Below are positions 43,673 through 51,800 of a stretch of 64,000 bases of DNA, in pieces; the stretch's first letter is position 1; each line of letters starts with the position of its first letter. The DNA lies in NCBI RefSeq assembly GCF_002288825.1, contig NZ_NSLI01000001.1, forward strand, positions 596,792-660,791. Reading direction: 5' to 3'. Origin of the DNA: Sphingomonas lenta. Its GTDB lineage: Bacteria > Pseudomonadota > Alphaproteobacteria > Sphingomonadales > Sphingomonadaceae. Position numbers and translations under genes: made by a program. The notes under the pieces were generated by a model that searched no databases, was not told the DNA's origin, and saw only the letters and a program-made list of their open reading frames with translations.

Positions 43673-43704
43673 TGCATACGTAACGTAAACGTCACGGTCG
43701 ACAA
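43673..43704 (-). promoter_or_regulatory. Candidate phaZ promoter with operator-like motif in a long spacer
   Basis: On the minus strand TTGTCG (43699-43704) and TATGCA (43673-43678) are 20 bases apart. The spacer holds the tandem ACGT motif GTGACGTTTACGTTACG shared with 41553-41565. A 19-20 base spacer with an embedded dyad is typical of promoters activated by MerR-family proteins. The boxes are weak matches. Confidence 0.35.
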
Positions 43705-43795
43705 CGGGTTCATCCGACAATTAGCCGAACCTATGGCGTCGGAGGCACAGTTCCTGACGTTGAGCCACCCCGCTCCGGCTGCTAGGCGCGCGGCC

Positions 43796-45574
43796 ATGGC
43801 CTCCAGCGCCCCCGTTTCCGAGCCGTCCCGCCGGCTCGGCCCCCTCGCCATGGTCTGGCGCTATGCGTCCCGCTACCCGCTCCAGATCGGCGTCGCCTTC
43901 TTCGCCCTGCTCGGCACGTCGGCCGTGACCTTGTCACTGCCCTGGACGCTTCGTTCCGTGATCGACGAGGGGTTCGGTGCGGGCGCGGACCTCAGCCATA
44001 TCGACCGGATCTTCTATCTCCTGTTCGGGCTCGTCGTGCTGCTGGCGGCGGCGACGGCGGTGCGGTTCTACTACGTCTCCTGGCTCGGCGAGCGCACGGT
44101 GGCGGACATCCGCATGGCGGTGCTCGATAACCTCGTCCGCCTCACGCCGCGCTACTTCGAGGAGAACCGCCCGTCGGAGATCGCGTCGCGGCTCACGTCC
44201 GACACGGCGCAGATCGAGAATGCCGTGGGCTCCACCGTATCCATCGCGCTCAGGAACACGCTGACGGCGCTCGGCGGCATCGCAACGCTGTTCGCCTTGT
44301 CGCCGCGGCTGACGGGGATGCTGCTCCTCGCCATCCCGCTGATCCTGTCGCCGATCGTGCTGCTCGGCCGCAAGGTGCGCGACCAGTCCAAGACGAGCCA
44401 GGACCGCATCGCCGACATCGGATCGACGGTGGTCGAGACGCTGGGCGCGATGAAGGTCGTGCAAGCCTTCGGGCAGGAGGGCCGCGAAGGGCAGCGCTTC
44501 GGCGATGCCGTGGCGCTGAGCTTCGCGGCCGCGCGGCGGCGCATCTTCGTGCGCGCGGCGATGACGGCGCTGGTCATCATGCTGCTGTTCGGCGCGGTCG
44601 TGATGCTCCTGTGGACCACCGTGAGCGACGTGGCCGAGGGCCGGCTGTCGAGCGGGTCGCTAGGCGCGTTCATCTTCACCGCCGTGCTGGTGACGGGGTC
44701 GTTCGGCGCGTTGACGGAAGTGTGGGGCGACCTGCTCCGCGCGTCGGGCGCGGCGCAGCGCTTGTCCGAGCTGCTCGCCGAACGGCCGGAGATCGCCGCA
44801 CCCGCGCGGCCGTCCTTGCTGCCCGAGCCGCCGCTGGGTGCGCTGCGCTTCGACGACGTGCATTTCCACTATCCGACCCGGCGGGACGCGCCCGCCTTGC
44901 ACGGCGTTACGCTCGACGTCCGGCCCGGCGAGACGGTGGCCGTGGTCGGACCGTCGGGAGCGGGCAAGTCGACGCTGTTCCAACTCGCCGAACGATTCTA
45001 CGACCCGGACCAGGGCCGCGTGCTGATCGACGGCGTCGACCTGCGCGACGCCGATCCGCAGGCGGTCCGCGCCCGGATCGCGCTGGTGCCGCAGGAGACG
45101 GTGATCTTCGGCGCGTCCGCGCGCGACAACCTGCGCTACGGGCGTTGGGAAGCGAGCGACGACGAGCTCTGGGCGGCGGCGGAGGCGGCCAACGCGGCCG
45201 AGTTCCTGCACAAGCTGCCCGATGGGCTCGACACGTTCCTGGGCGAGGGCGGCGCGCGGCTGTCGGGCGGGCAGCGGCAGCGCATCACCATCGCCCGCGC
45301 TCTCTTACGCGACTCGCCCATCCTGCTGCTCGACGAGGCGACGAGCGCGCTCGACGCCGAGAGCGAGCGGCTGGTGCAGCAGGCGCTGGAGCGGTTGATG
45401 GCGAACCGGACCACGCTCGTGATCGCGCATCGGCTGGCGACGGTGCGCGCGGCGGAGCGGATCATCGTCATGGACGGCGGCCGGATCGTGGAGGAAGGTT
45501 CACACGGGCAGCTGATGGCGCGGTCGGGCCTGTACGCCCGGCTGGCGAGCCTGCAGTTCAGCGAGGCGGCTTGA
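43796..45574 (+). CDS. ABC transporter, fused permease and ATPase (MsbA/LipA-like exporter)
   Basis: 592 residues if started at ATG 43796; ATG 43733 adds 21 residues and neither has a clear ribosome-binding site. Six membrane helices (about 20-310), then the nucleotide-binding domain: Walker A GPSGAGKST, signature LSGGQRQRI, Walker B ILLLDEATSALD, and the switch His in IAHRLATV. It acts as a homodimeric type IV exporter of lipids or drugs; the substrate is unknown. Divergent from phaZ. Confidence 0.92.
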   Translation: MASSAPVSEPSRRLGPLAMVWRYASRYPLQIGVAFFALLGTSAVTLSLPWTLRSVIDEGFGAGADLSHIDRIFYLLFGLVVLLAAATAVRFYYVSWLGERTVADIRMAVLDNLVRLTPRYFEENRPSEIASRLTSDTAQIENAVGSTVSIALRNTLTALGGIATLFALSPRLTGMLLLAIPLILSPIVLLGRKVRDQSKTSQDRIADIGSTVVETLGAMKVVQAFGQEGREGQRFGDAVALSFAAARRRIFVRAAMTALVIMLLFGAVVMLLWTTVSDVAEGRLSSGSLGAFIFTAVLVTGSFGALTEVWGDLLRASGAAQRLSELLAERPEIAAPARPSLLPEPPLGALRFDDVHFHYPTRRDAPALHGVTLDVRPGETVAVVGPSGAGKSTLFQLAERFYDPDQGRVLIDGVDLRDADPQAVRARIALVPQETVIFGASARDNLRYGRWEASDDELWAAAEAANAAEFLHKLPDGLDTFLGEGGARLSGGQRQRITIARALLRDSPILLLDEATSALDAESERLVQQALERLMANRTTLVIAHRLATVRAAERIIVMDGGRIVEEGSHGQLMARSGLYARLASLQFSEAA

Positions 45575-45591
45575 GAGACGGGAGAAGCGGC

Positions 45592-46758
45592 ATGGCCAAG
45601 GAGTTCGATGTCATCGTCTACGGCGCGACCGGGTTCACCGGGCGGCTGGTGGCGGAGTACCTGACCCAGGCCTACGCTGGCCCGGACCGCCCGCGATGGG
45701 CGATGGCGGGGCGGTCGCTCTCCAAGCTGCAGGAGGTGCGCGACCTGATCGGCGCGCCGGCGGACACGCCGCTGGTGACTGCGGACGCCGACGACCCCGC
45801 CAGCCTCCGCGCGATGGCGGAGCGGACAGAGGTCGTGCTGACCACGGTCGGCCCTTACCAGCTATACGGGTCCGAGCTGGTCGGCGCGTGCGCGGCGGCA
45901 GGCACGGCCTATGTCGACCTGTGCGGCGAGCCCGCTTGGATGCGCAAGATGATCGACGCGTACGAGCCCACCGCCAAGCGGACGGGCGCGCGGATCGTCT
46001 TCTCCTGCGGCTTCGACTCGATCCCGTTCGATCTCGGCGTGCTGACGCTGCAGGAGTTCGCGCGCGAGCGCTTCGGCCACCCCGCCCCGCGCGTGAAGGG
46101 GCGCGTGCGCAAGATGCAGGGCGGCTTCTCCGGCGGCACGGCGGCGAGCCTCAAGGCGACGCTCGCGGCCGCGGCCAAGGACCCGTCGTTGGTTAAGCTG
46201 CTGACCAGCCCGTTCGCGCTGACGCCGGGGTTCCAGGGCGTGGGCCAGCCGCTGGGGCTGCTCCCAGAGTTCGACACGACGCTCAACGCCTGGGTCGCGC
46301 CGTTCATCATGGCGCCGATCAACACCAAGAACGTCCACCGGACCAACTTCCTGCTCGGCCACCCGTACGGGACCGATTTCCAGTATGACGAGATGCAGGT
46401 CGCGGGCCTCGGCGATCTCGGCAAGGCGGCCGCGGAGGCGATCAGCAAACTCAACCCGCTCGCCGGCGACAAGGGGCCGAAGCCGGGCGAGGGTCCGTCG
46501 AAGGAGGAGCGTGAGAACGGCTTCTACGACCTCCTGTTCGTCGGGCTGATGCCGGACGGGACGCGGCTCGACGCGGTGGTCACGGGCGACAAGGATCCGG
46601 GCTACGGATCGACGTCGAAGATGATCGCGGAGTCGGCGCTGTGCCTGGTGCAGGACGTGCGCGGCGACGGCGGGGTGTGGACGCCCGGCGCGCTAATGGG
46701 TGCGAAGCTGCGGGACCGGTTGCAGGCTAAGGCGGGGCTGACGTTCACGGCTGGATGA
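45592..46758 (+). CDS. Saccharopine dehydrogenase-like trans-acting enoyl reductase
   Basis: 388 residues from ATG 45592 after GGGAGAAGCGGC. Rossmann start FDVIVYGATGFTGRLVAEYL, then VVLTTVGPYQLYGSELVGAC, YVDLCGEPAWMRKMID and FSCGFDSIPFDLGV, the pattern shared with mycobacterial trans-acting enoyl reductases (Rv2953 type). It probably reduces a lipid or polyketide double bond with NADPH. It follows the ABC exporter by 17 bases, so the two may make and export one lipid. Confidence 0.88.
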   Translation: MAKEFDVIVYGATGFTGRLVAEYLTQAYAGPDRPRWAMAGRSLSKLQEVRDLIGAPADTPLVTADADDPASLRAMAERTEVVLTTVGPYQLYGSELVGACAAAGTAYVDLCGEPAWMRKMIDAYEPTAKRTGARIVFSCGFDSIPFDLGVLTLQEFARERFGHPAPRVKGRVRKMQGGFSGGTAASLKATLAAAAKDPSLVKLLTSPFALTPGFQGVGQPLGLLPEFDTTLNAWVAPFIMAPINTKNVHRTNFLLGHPYGTDFQYDEMQVAGLGDLGKAAAEAISKLNPLAGDKGPKPGEGPSKEERENGFYDLLFVGLMPDGTRLDAVVTGDKDPGYGSTSKMIAESALCLVQDVRGDGGVWTPGALMGAKLRDRLQAKAGLTFTAG

Positions 46759-46782
46759 GGTCAACTTTGCCACACCTCCTCC

Positions 46783-46914
46783 GTCACCCCGGACTTGTTC
46801 CGGGGTCCATCGTCGTGCGCGCAATCCGTTCGGGGGTGCGCACGGCCGTCCACTCCCACTCTCGCTGACGGTTCGCCCGGACAGTGATGGACCCCGGAAC
46901 AAGTCCGGGGTGAC
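46783..46914. repeat. Dispersed palindromic element, copy 2
   Basis: Two exact 28-base inverse arms (46783-46810 and 46887-46914) around a 76-base loop. Each arm holds the hairpin CCCCGGA-CTTGT-TCCGGGG. It lies between the convergent reductase gene and the 110-aa gene, and could stop transcription from both sides. It is the most regular of the four copies. Confidence 0.9.
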
Positions 46915-46926
46915 GAGTGAGGGCGA

Positions 46927-47259
46927 TCAGCCCCGGTAGAACAGCATCGCCGCGAGTGCGATGAGGACCGCGCCGCCGATCAGCCACGGTATCGCCGCCC
47001 GGCTGCGAGCGTTCGCGTTCGCCTGGTAGGCGACGATGTCGAGCCACCAGTTCCCGCCCGCTTGCCGCATCGCGCCCGAGCGGAGCAGCGCGGCGAACGC
47101 CTTAGCCTCGCGCGGGCTCGACGGCTTGAACGCGATCGCGTCGGTGGGCGAGAGCGCGCCGCGTTCGACGAAAACGGGCGCGATCGAGCCGCGGACCAGG
47201 TAGCCCTGGCGCAGCGGCGACCTGGGCGCGGGCGTGTCGGTGCGGATCAGATTGGTCAA
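46927..47259 (-). CDS. Small C-tail-anchored protein coupled to rnr
   Basis: 110 residues from TTG 47259, which overlaps the rnr TGA (TTGA). The middle has SSPREAKAFAALLRSGAMRQ and WWLDIVAYQANANARSR. A single membrane helix closes the protein (IPWLIGGAVLIALAAMLFY, about residues 89-107), so it is a tail-anchored protein facing the cytoplasm. No recognised family. Expression probably depends on rnr. Confidence 0.65.
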   Translation of the reverse strand: MTNLIRTDTPAPRSPLRQGYLVRGSIAPVFVERGALSPTDAIAFKPSSPREAKAFAALLRSGAMRQAGGNWWLDIVAYQANANARSRAAIPWLIGGAVLIALAAMLFYRG

Positions 47260-49484
47260 CGGCGTCCCCCCTGGTGCCGGATGTTGCCCGGACGGCCGCG
47301 CCGCTTCAACACGCGCGGGGTGCGGCGGTCGCGGCGCTCGGGCTCGGCGGACGTGCCCGCCCCCTTCCCCTCCGGCAGCTCGAAGCGGAGCGCGCCCGAG
47401 ACAGGGTTGGCCTCCACGAGCCTGAGCTCGAGGCGCTGGCCCAGCGCGTACTGCTCGCCGCTATGCTCGCCCGTGAGCGTGCGGGCGGCCTCGTCGAAGC
47501 GGTAATACTCGCCGCCGAGGTCGCGGACGGAGACGAGGCCGTCGCCGCCCACATCGTCCACCGTCGCGAAGAAGCCGAAGTTGGCGACGCCCGTGATCCG
47601 CGCCCGCACGATCTCGCCCACGCGCTCGGCCAGGAATGCAGCGACGTAGCGGTCGATCGTCTCGCGCTCCGCCTCCATCGCGCGGCGCTCGAAGCCGGAG
47701 ATCGACTCGCCGATCCGCTCCATGCCCTCCGCCTCGCCGTCGGTGAGACCGCCCTCGCCCAGCTTGTACGCTCGGACGAGCGAGCGGTGGACGAGGAGGT
47801 CGGCATAGCGGCGGATGGGCGAGGTGAAGTGCGCGTAGCTGCCGAGCGCGAGCCCGAAATGCCCCGTGTTGCCTGGTCCGTAATAGGCTTGCGTCTGCGT
47901 GCGGAGCACCTGCTCCATGACCTGCGGGCGGAAGTCGGCGTCACCGACCTTGTCGAGAATGCGGTTGAACGTCGCGGGGCGGATCACCTGGCCGAGCGCG
48001 AAGGGGACGCCGAACGTCTCCAGATAGTCCTTGAGTGCCGTCAGCTTCTCGCGGCTGGGCGGCTCATGGTCGCGGTACATAACGGGCGCCTTCTTCGCCT
48101 CCAGCGCCTTAGCGGCGGCGACGTTGGCGGCGATCATGTAGTCCTCGATCAGCCGGTGGGCGTCCAGACGCTCGCGCGGCGCGACCGACATGATGCGGCC
48201 CTTCTCGTCGAGCACGACGCGGCGCTCCGGCAGGTCGAGGTCGAGCGGCTCGCGCTTCTCGCGAGCGGCGAGCAGCGCGCGCCAGCAGCCCCAGAGCGGC
48301 CTGAGCGCGGTCTCCGTCAGCGGGTGGTCGAGCGTCCCGTCGATCGCGGCCTGCGCGTCCTCGTACGCGATGTTGGCCGCGATGCGGAGCACGGCGCGGG
48401 TGAAGCGCCAGCTCTTGAGCTGGCCGTCCTTGGTCACCTGGAGGTGGCAGACGAGCGCGGCGCGGTCCTCGCCCTCGACGAGCGAGCAGACATGCGCCGA
48501 CAGGATCTCCGGCAGCATCGGCACCACGCGGTCGGGGAAGTAGACGGAGTTGCCCCGCTTGCGCGCGTCGCGGTCGATCGCGGAGCCGGGACGCACGTAA
48601 AAGCTGACATCGGCGATGGCGACGAGCGCGCGCCAGCCCTCCGGATTGGCGGGATCGTCGTCGGGCTCGGCCCAGACCGCGTCGTCGTGGTCGCGGGCGT
48701 CGGCGGGGTCGATCGCGACGATGGCAAGGTGGCGCAGGTCCTCGCGGTCCTCGCCTAGCGGCTGGCGCGCGACGCGTTCCGCCTCGTCAAGCGTGTCGGG
48801 GGTGAACTGGTCTGGGATGCCGTGCTTGTGGATGGCGATGAGCGAGAAGCTGCGCGGCGCGAACGGATCGCCCAGGCGCTCGACGACGCGGACGGTGACG
48901 CGCGGGGGGCGGCCGGCCTTCTCGGCGAGCACGAGGTCGCCGGCTTGCGCGTCGCCCGCGTCGGAGACGGCGTACTCGCGGCGCTCCTTCTTCTCGACGC
49001 CGGTCAGCCACAAGCGGTCGCCCTCCGCACGGAGCACGCCCAAGACCTGCTCGGAGGCGCGGGCGAGCGTCTTCATGGGATGCGCGATCCAGCCGGAGCC
49101 GGCCTCCTCGGTGCGCGCAAGGACGCGCTCGCCGATGCCGAGCTGGCCCCGCTTACGCTCGCGGACGCGCAGGCGCGGCGGCGGGCCGTCCGCCTCCCAG
49201 CGCTCCGGCACGGCCCAGACGTTGCCGCCGTCGTCGACGTCGGCGACGCGGAGCACCGTCACCTTGGGCAGCCCGCCCATCTTGTGGAAGGCGCGGCCGG
49301 GGGCGGAGTCGATCAGGCCCTCGTCGGCCATGTCCTTGAGCAACGCCTTGAGCGCTATCTTCTCCTGGGCGGACAGGGCGAAGGCGCGCGCGATCTCCCG
49401 CTTGCCGGCGGGCTGGTCGGAGGTCTCGATGAAGTCGAGGATCTGCTGGCGGGTCGGCAGGCCTGCGGCAGCGCGTTTCGGCAT
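47256..49484 (-). CDS. rnr: Ribonuclease R
   Basis: 742 residues. N-terminal helix-turn-helix-like region (about 10-60), cold-shock domains, then the RNB catalytic domain (about 245-575) with VAIDPADARDHDDAVW and HFTSPIRRYADLLVH, and an S1 domain (about 620-700), ending in a basic tail (about 705-742). It degrades structured RNA 3'-5' and helps rRNA and tmRNA turnover. The ATG at 49484 overlaps the stop of a 44-aa ORF (TGATG). Length and order are normal. Confidence 0.97.
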   Translation of the reverse strand: MPKRAAAGLPTRQQILDFIETSDQPAGKREIARAFALSAQEKIALKALLKDMADEGLIDSAPGRAFHKMGGLPKVTVLRVADVDDGGNVWAVPERWEADGPPPRLRVRERKRGQLGIGERVLARTEEAGSGWIAHPMKTLARASEQVLGVLRAEGDRLWLTGVEKKERREYAVSDAGDAQAGDLVLAEKAGRPPRVTVRVVERLGDPFAPRSFSLIAIHKHGIPDQFTPDTLDEAERVARQPLGEDREDLRHLAIVAIDPADARDHDDAVWAEPDDDPANPEGWRALVAIADVSFYVRPGSAIDRDARKRGNSVYFPDRVVPMLPEILSAHVCSLVEGEDRAALVCHLQVTKDGQLKSWRFTRAVLRIAANIAYEDAQAAIDGTLDHPLTETALRPLWGCWRALLAAREKREPLDLDLPERRVVLDEKGRIMSVAPRERLDAHRLIEDYMIAANVAAAKALEAKKAPVMYRDHEPPSREKLTALKDYLETFGVPFALGQVIRPATFNRILDKVGDADFRPQVMEQVLRTQTQAYYGPGNTGHFGLALGSYAHFTSPIRRYADLLVHRSLVRAYKLGEGGLTDGEAEGMERIGESISGFERRAMEAERETIDRYVAAFLAERVGEIVRARITGVANFGFFATVDDVGGDGLVSVRDLGGEYYRFDEAARTLTGEHSGEQYALGQRLELRLVEANPVSGALRFELPEGKGAGTSAEPERRDRRTPRVLKRRGRPGNIRHQGGRR

Positions 49485-49618
49485 CAGCGCGACGGCCCGA
49501 AGTTCACGACTTTGACGAGTTTTACACGGAACAGGGCTGAATTGCTGTCCTGTTCGGCAGGATGGGAGGCGCGGCGGACTTCGGGCGAAGCGGTGTCGAT
49601 GATCATGGGGGAGGTCAT
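49484..49618 (-). CDS. 44-aa ORF immediately upstream of rnr
   Basis: ATG 49618 to TGA at 49484-49486, sharing bases with the rnr ATG (TGATG). The sequence is MTSPMIIDTASPEVRRASHP, then an EQDSNSALFRVKLVKVVNF end. There is no strong ribosome-binding site. The codon bias looks protein-like and the overlap suggests coupling. It may be a leader peptide or a chance frame. The remainder of the 49485-49682 gap must hold the rnr and glpD promoters. Confidence 0.35.
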   Translation of the reverse strand: MTSPMIIDTASPEVRRASHPAEQDSNSALFRVKLVKVVNFGPSR

Positions 49619-49682
49619 GCCATAGCCGAACGGTTGTAGGACAGCCTCGTCAACGCGCCCCGGGCGGCTTAGATGCGGAGGC

Positions 49683-51140
49683 GTGACGTACGACCTCCTG
49701 ATCGTCGGCGGCGGCATCAACGGCTGCGCCATCGCGCGCGAGGCGGCGCTGAACGGCTGGTCGGTACTGCTGGTCGAGCGCGACGACCTGGCGAGCCATA
49801 CGTCGTCGGCGTCGACCAAGCTGATCCACGGCGGCCTACGCTACCTGGAGTATTACGATTTCCGCCTCGTCGCGCACGCGTTGCGCGAGCGGGAGCGGCT
49901 GCTGAGACTCGCGCCGCATCTGATCCGGCCGCTCACCTTCGTGCTGCCGCACGAGAACGCGGTTCGGCCGTGGTGGCTCGTCCGGCTGGGGCTGCTGCTC
50001 TACGACCGGCTTGGCGGACGGTCGGCGCTGCCGCGGTCGCGGGGGCTGAGGCGATCCGATGCGGCGTATCGCGCGCCATTGAAGAATGCGGGAAGCGGGT
50101 TCGTCTACTCGGACGCTTGGGTCGACGACTCGCGGCTCACGGTTCTCAACGCGCTGGATGCGGCCGAGCATGGGGCAGAGGTGCTGACCCGCACCACGCT
50201 GGAGAGCGCCCGACGCGAGGACGGGCTGTGGCGCGCGCGGCTATCGGATGGGCGAGAGGTGCAGGCGCGCGCGGTCGTCAACGCGGCGGGACCCTGGGTG
50301 GCGGAGCTGCTGGGGCGGATGGGGGTGAACGCCTCGGCGGGCGTCAGGCTGGTCAAAGGTAGCCACATCGTCGTGCCGCGGCTGTTCGAGGGCGACCACG
50401 CCTATATCCTCCAGCAGCCTGACCGGCGCATCGTGTTCGCCATCTCCTACGAGGGCGGGACGGCGGTGGGCACCACCGACGTGGTGGTCGAGCGGCCGGA
50501 GGACGCTCGGATTGACGGGGACGAGGTGCGCTACTTGTGCGACGCGGCGAGTCGCTACTTCGCGCGCCAAGTCGGCCCTGAGGACGTGACGAGCTCATGG
50601 TCGGGCGTTCGTCCGCTCTACGACGACGGCGCGAGCGAGGCGCGCGAGGTGACACGCGACTATGTGCTGGAGCTGGACGCGAACGGCCCCCCGCTGCTGT
50701 CGGTGTTCGGCGGCAAGATCACGACTGCGCGGCACCTAGCCGAAGAGGCGGTGGCCAAGGTCGCGCCGGCGCTTGGGCGGCACGTCGAGCCGATGACGCG
50801 CGAGCGGCCGTTCCCAGGCGGCGGGTTCCGGAGCTTCGATGCGTACCTGGCGCATGTGCGCGAGCGGCGTCCCTGGCTGGGCGCGGAGCGGTCGGAGCGG
50901 ATGGCACGCGCCTACGGCACACTGCTCGTCGCGATGCTTGCGGGCGTGCGGGACGAGGCAGGCATGGGCGAGGCGTTCGGCGCCGGGCTGACCGAGCGCG
51001 AGGTGCGCTGGATGCGGGATCGCGAGTGGGCGCGGACGCCGGAGGACGTGCTGGAGCGGCGGAGCAAGCTCGGGCTGCACATGACCGCGGCCGAGCGGGT
51101 GCGGTTCGAGGCGTGGTGGGCGGCATCACCGGCCGCCTGA
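49683..51140 (+). CDS. glpD: Aerobic glycerol-3-phosphate dehydrogenase
   Basis: 485 residues from GTG 49683 behind GCGGAG. FAD-binding start LLIVGGGINGCAIAREA, followed by LASHTSSASTKLIHGGLRYL. The substrate part shows GSHIVVPRLF, YEGGTAVGTTDVV, WSGVRPLYDDGA and FGGKITTARHLAEEAV. It oxidises sn-glycerol 3-phosphate to dihydroxyacetone phosphate and passes electrons to quinone at the inner membrane. glpK and glpF are not seen, so it may serve phospholipid turnover. Confidence 0.95.
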   Translation: MTYDLLIVGGGINGCAIAREAALNGWSVLLVERDDLASHTSSASTKLIHGGLRYLEYYDFRLVAHALRERERLLRLAPHLIRPLTFVLPHENAVRPWWLVRLGLLLYDRLGGRSALPRSRGLRRSDAAYRAPLKNAGSGFVYSDAWVDDSRLTVLNALDAAEHGAEVLTRTTLESARREDGLWRARLSDGREVQARAVVNAAGPWVAELLGRMGVNASAGVRLVKGSHIVVPRLFEGDHAYILQQPDRRIVFAISYEGGTAVGTTDVVVERPEDARIDGDEVRYLCDAASRYFARQVGPEDVTSSWSGVRPLYDDGASEAREVTRDYVLELDANGPPLLSVFGGKITTARHLAEEAVAKVAPALGRHVEPMTRERPFPGGGFRSFDAYLAHVRERRPWLGAERSERMARAYGTLLVAMLAGVRDEAGMGEAFGAGLTEREVRWMRDREWARTPEDVLERRSKLGLHMTAAERVRFEAWWAASPAA

Positions 51141-51184
51141 CCTCGCCTGTTGCTCAGCGAAAGCAAGGCGGTAGTCTGCCGGGC

Positions 51185-51793
51185 GTGGGGCAGGACCGGC
51201 GAAATAAGCGGAACGGACTACGCCTAGCCGCCTGGGCCGCGGCGCTCGCGCCTGCGTCGGTGCTGCTTCACGAACTCGGGCACTGGTCGGCCGGGCGCTT
51301 GCTCGGTTACCGACCGGTGTTGAACGTCGCCAGCGTGTCCGGCGGCGCCGAGCCCGGTACGGCTCCGGCCTGGGAGGTGGCGGTGCAGGCAGGCGCCGGT
51401 CCCGCCGTCACCATGCTCCTCACCGTCGCCGCGATTGCGACGGCGCGACGAGGTGGGTCGCGATCGGCCGCTTTCGCGCTTGCGGCGGTGGCCCCCGTCA
51501 GAATGTTGATGGCTCCGATCGGCCTGCTGACTTGGTCGCTCGCTGCGCTCGATCTGGTTAGGGCCGGTCGTCCCAACTTCGACGAATACAACTTCGCCAT
51601 CGCGGTCGGCGCGCCCACGCCCGCCATACTCCTCCCCTCTTCGCTGTTTCTGGGCTGGGCGTGGCTCCGGGTCTGGCGACAGCTGCCCTCACCGCGCCCC
51701 GTCCATATCCTCTGGCTAGTCACGGGGATGGTCGCCGGCTTGGCGGGATGGGTGAAGCTGGTCGGCCCCGTCGCCGTTGCGCTGATCCGCTAA
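51185..51793 (+). CDS. HELGH-containing membrane protein (possible M50-like peptidase)
   Basis: 202 residues from GTG 51185, 45 bases after glpD. Four to five membrane segments. The first contains SVLLHELGHWSAGRLLGY (about residues 24-41), with an HExxH zinc motif like site-2 proteases. The second M50 motif (NxxPxxxLDG) is not visible; NFDEYNFA near residue 123 is the only acidic block that could give a third ligand. It is therefore either a divergent peptidase or an inactive relative. Hand counts give about 58% G+C in places, lower than its neighbours. Confidence 0.7.
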   Translation: MGQDRRNKRNGLRLAAWAAALAPASVLLHELGHWSAGRLLGYRPVLNVASVSGGAEPGTAPAWEVAVQAGAGPAVTMLLTVAAIATARRGGSRSAAFALAAVAPVRMLMAPIGLLTWSLAALDLVRAGRPNFDEYNFAIAVGAPTPAILLPSSLFLGWAWLRVWRQLPSPRPVHILWLVTGMVAGLAGWVKLVGPVAVALIR

Positions 51794-51800
51794 CCCGGTC

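Noticed and set aside
47274..48758. 494-residue plus-strand frame opposite rnr
   Set aside because: Rich in Arg, Ala, Val and Asp as expected of an antisense shadow in high-G+C DNA. rnr has full family motifs.
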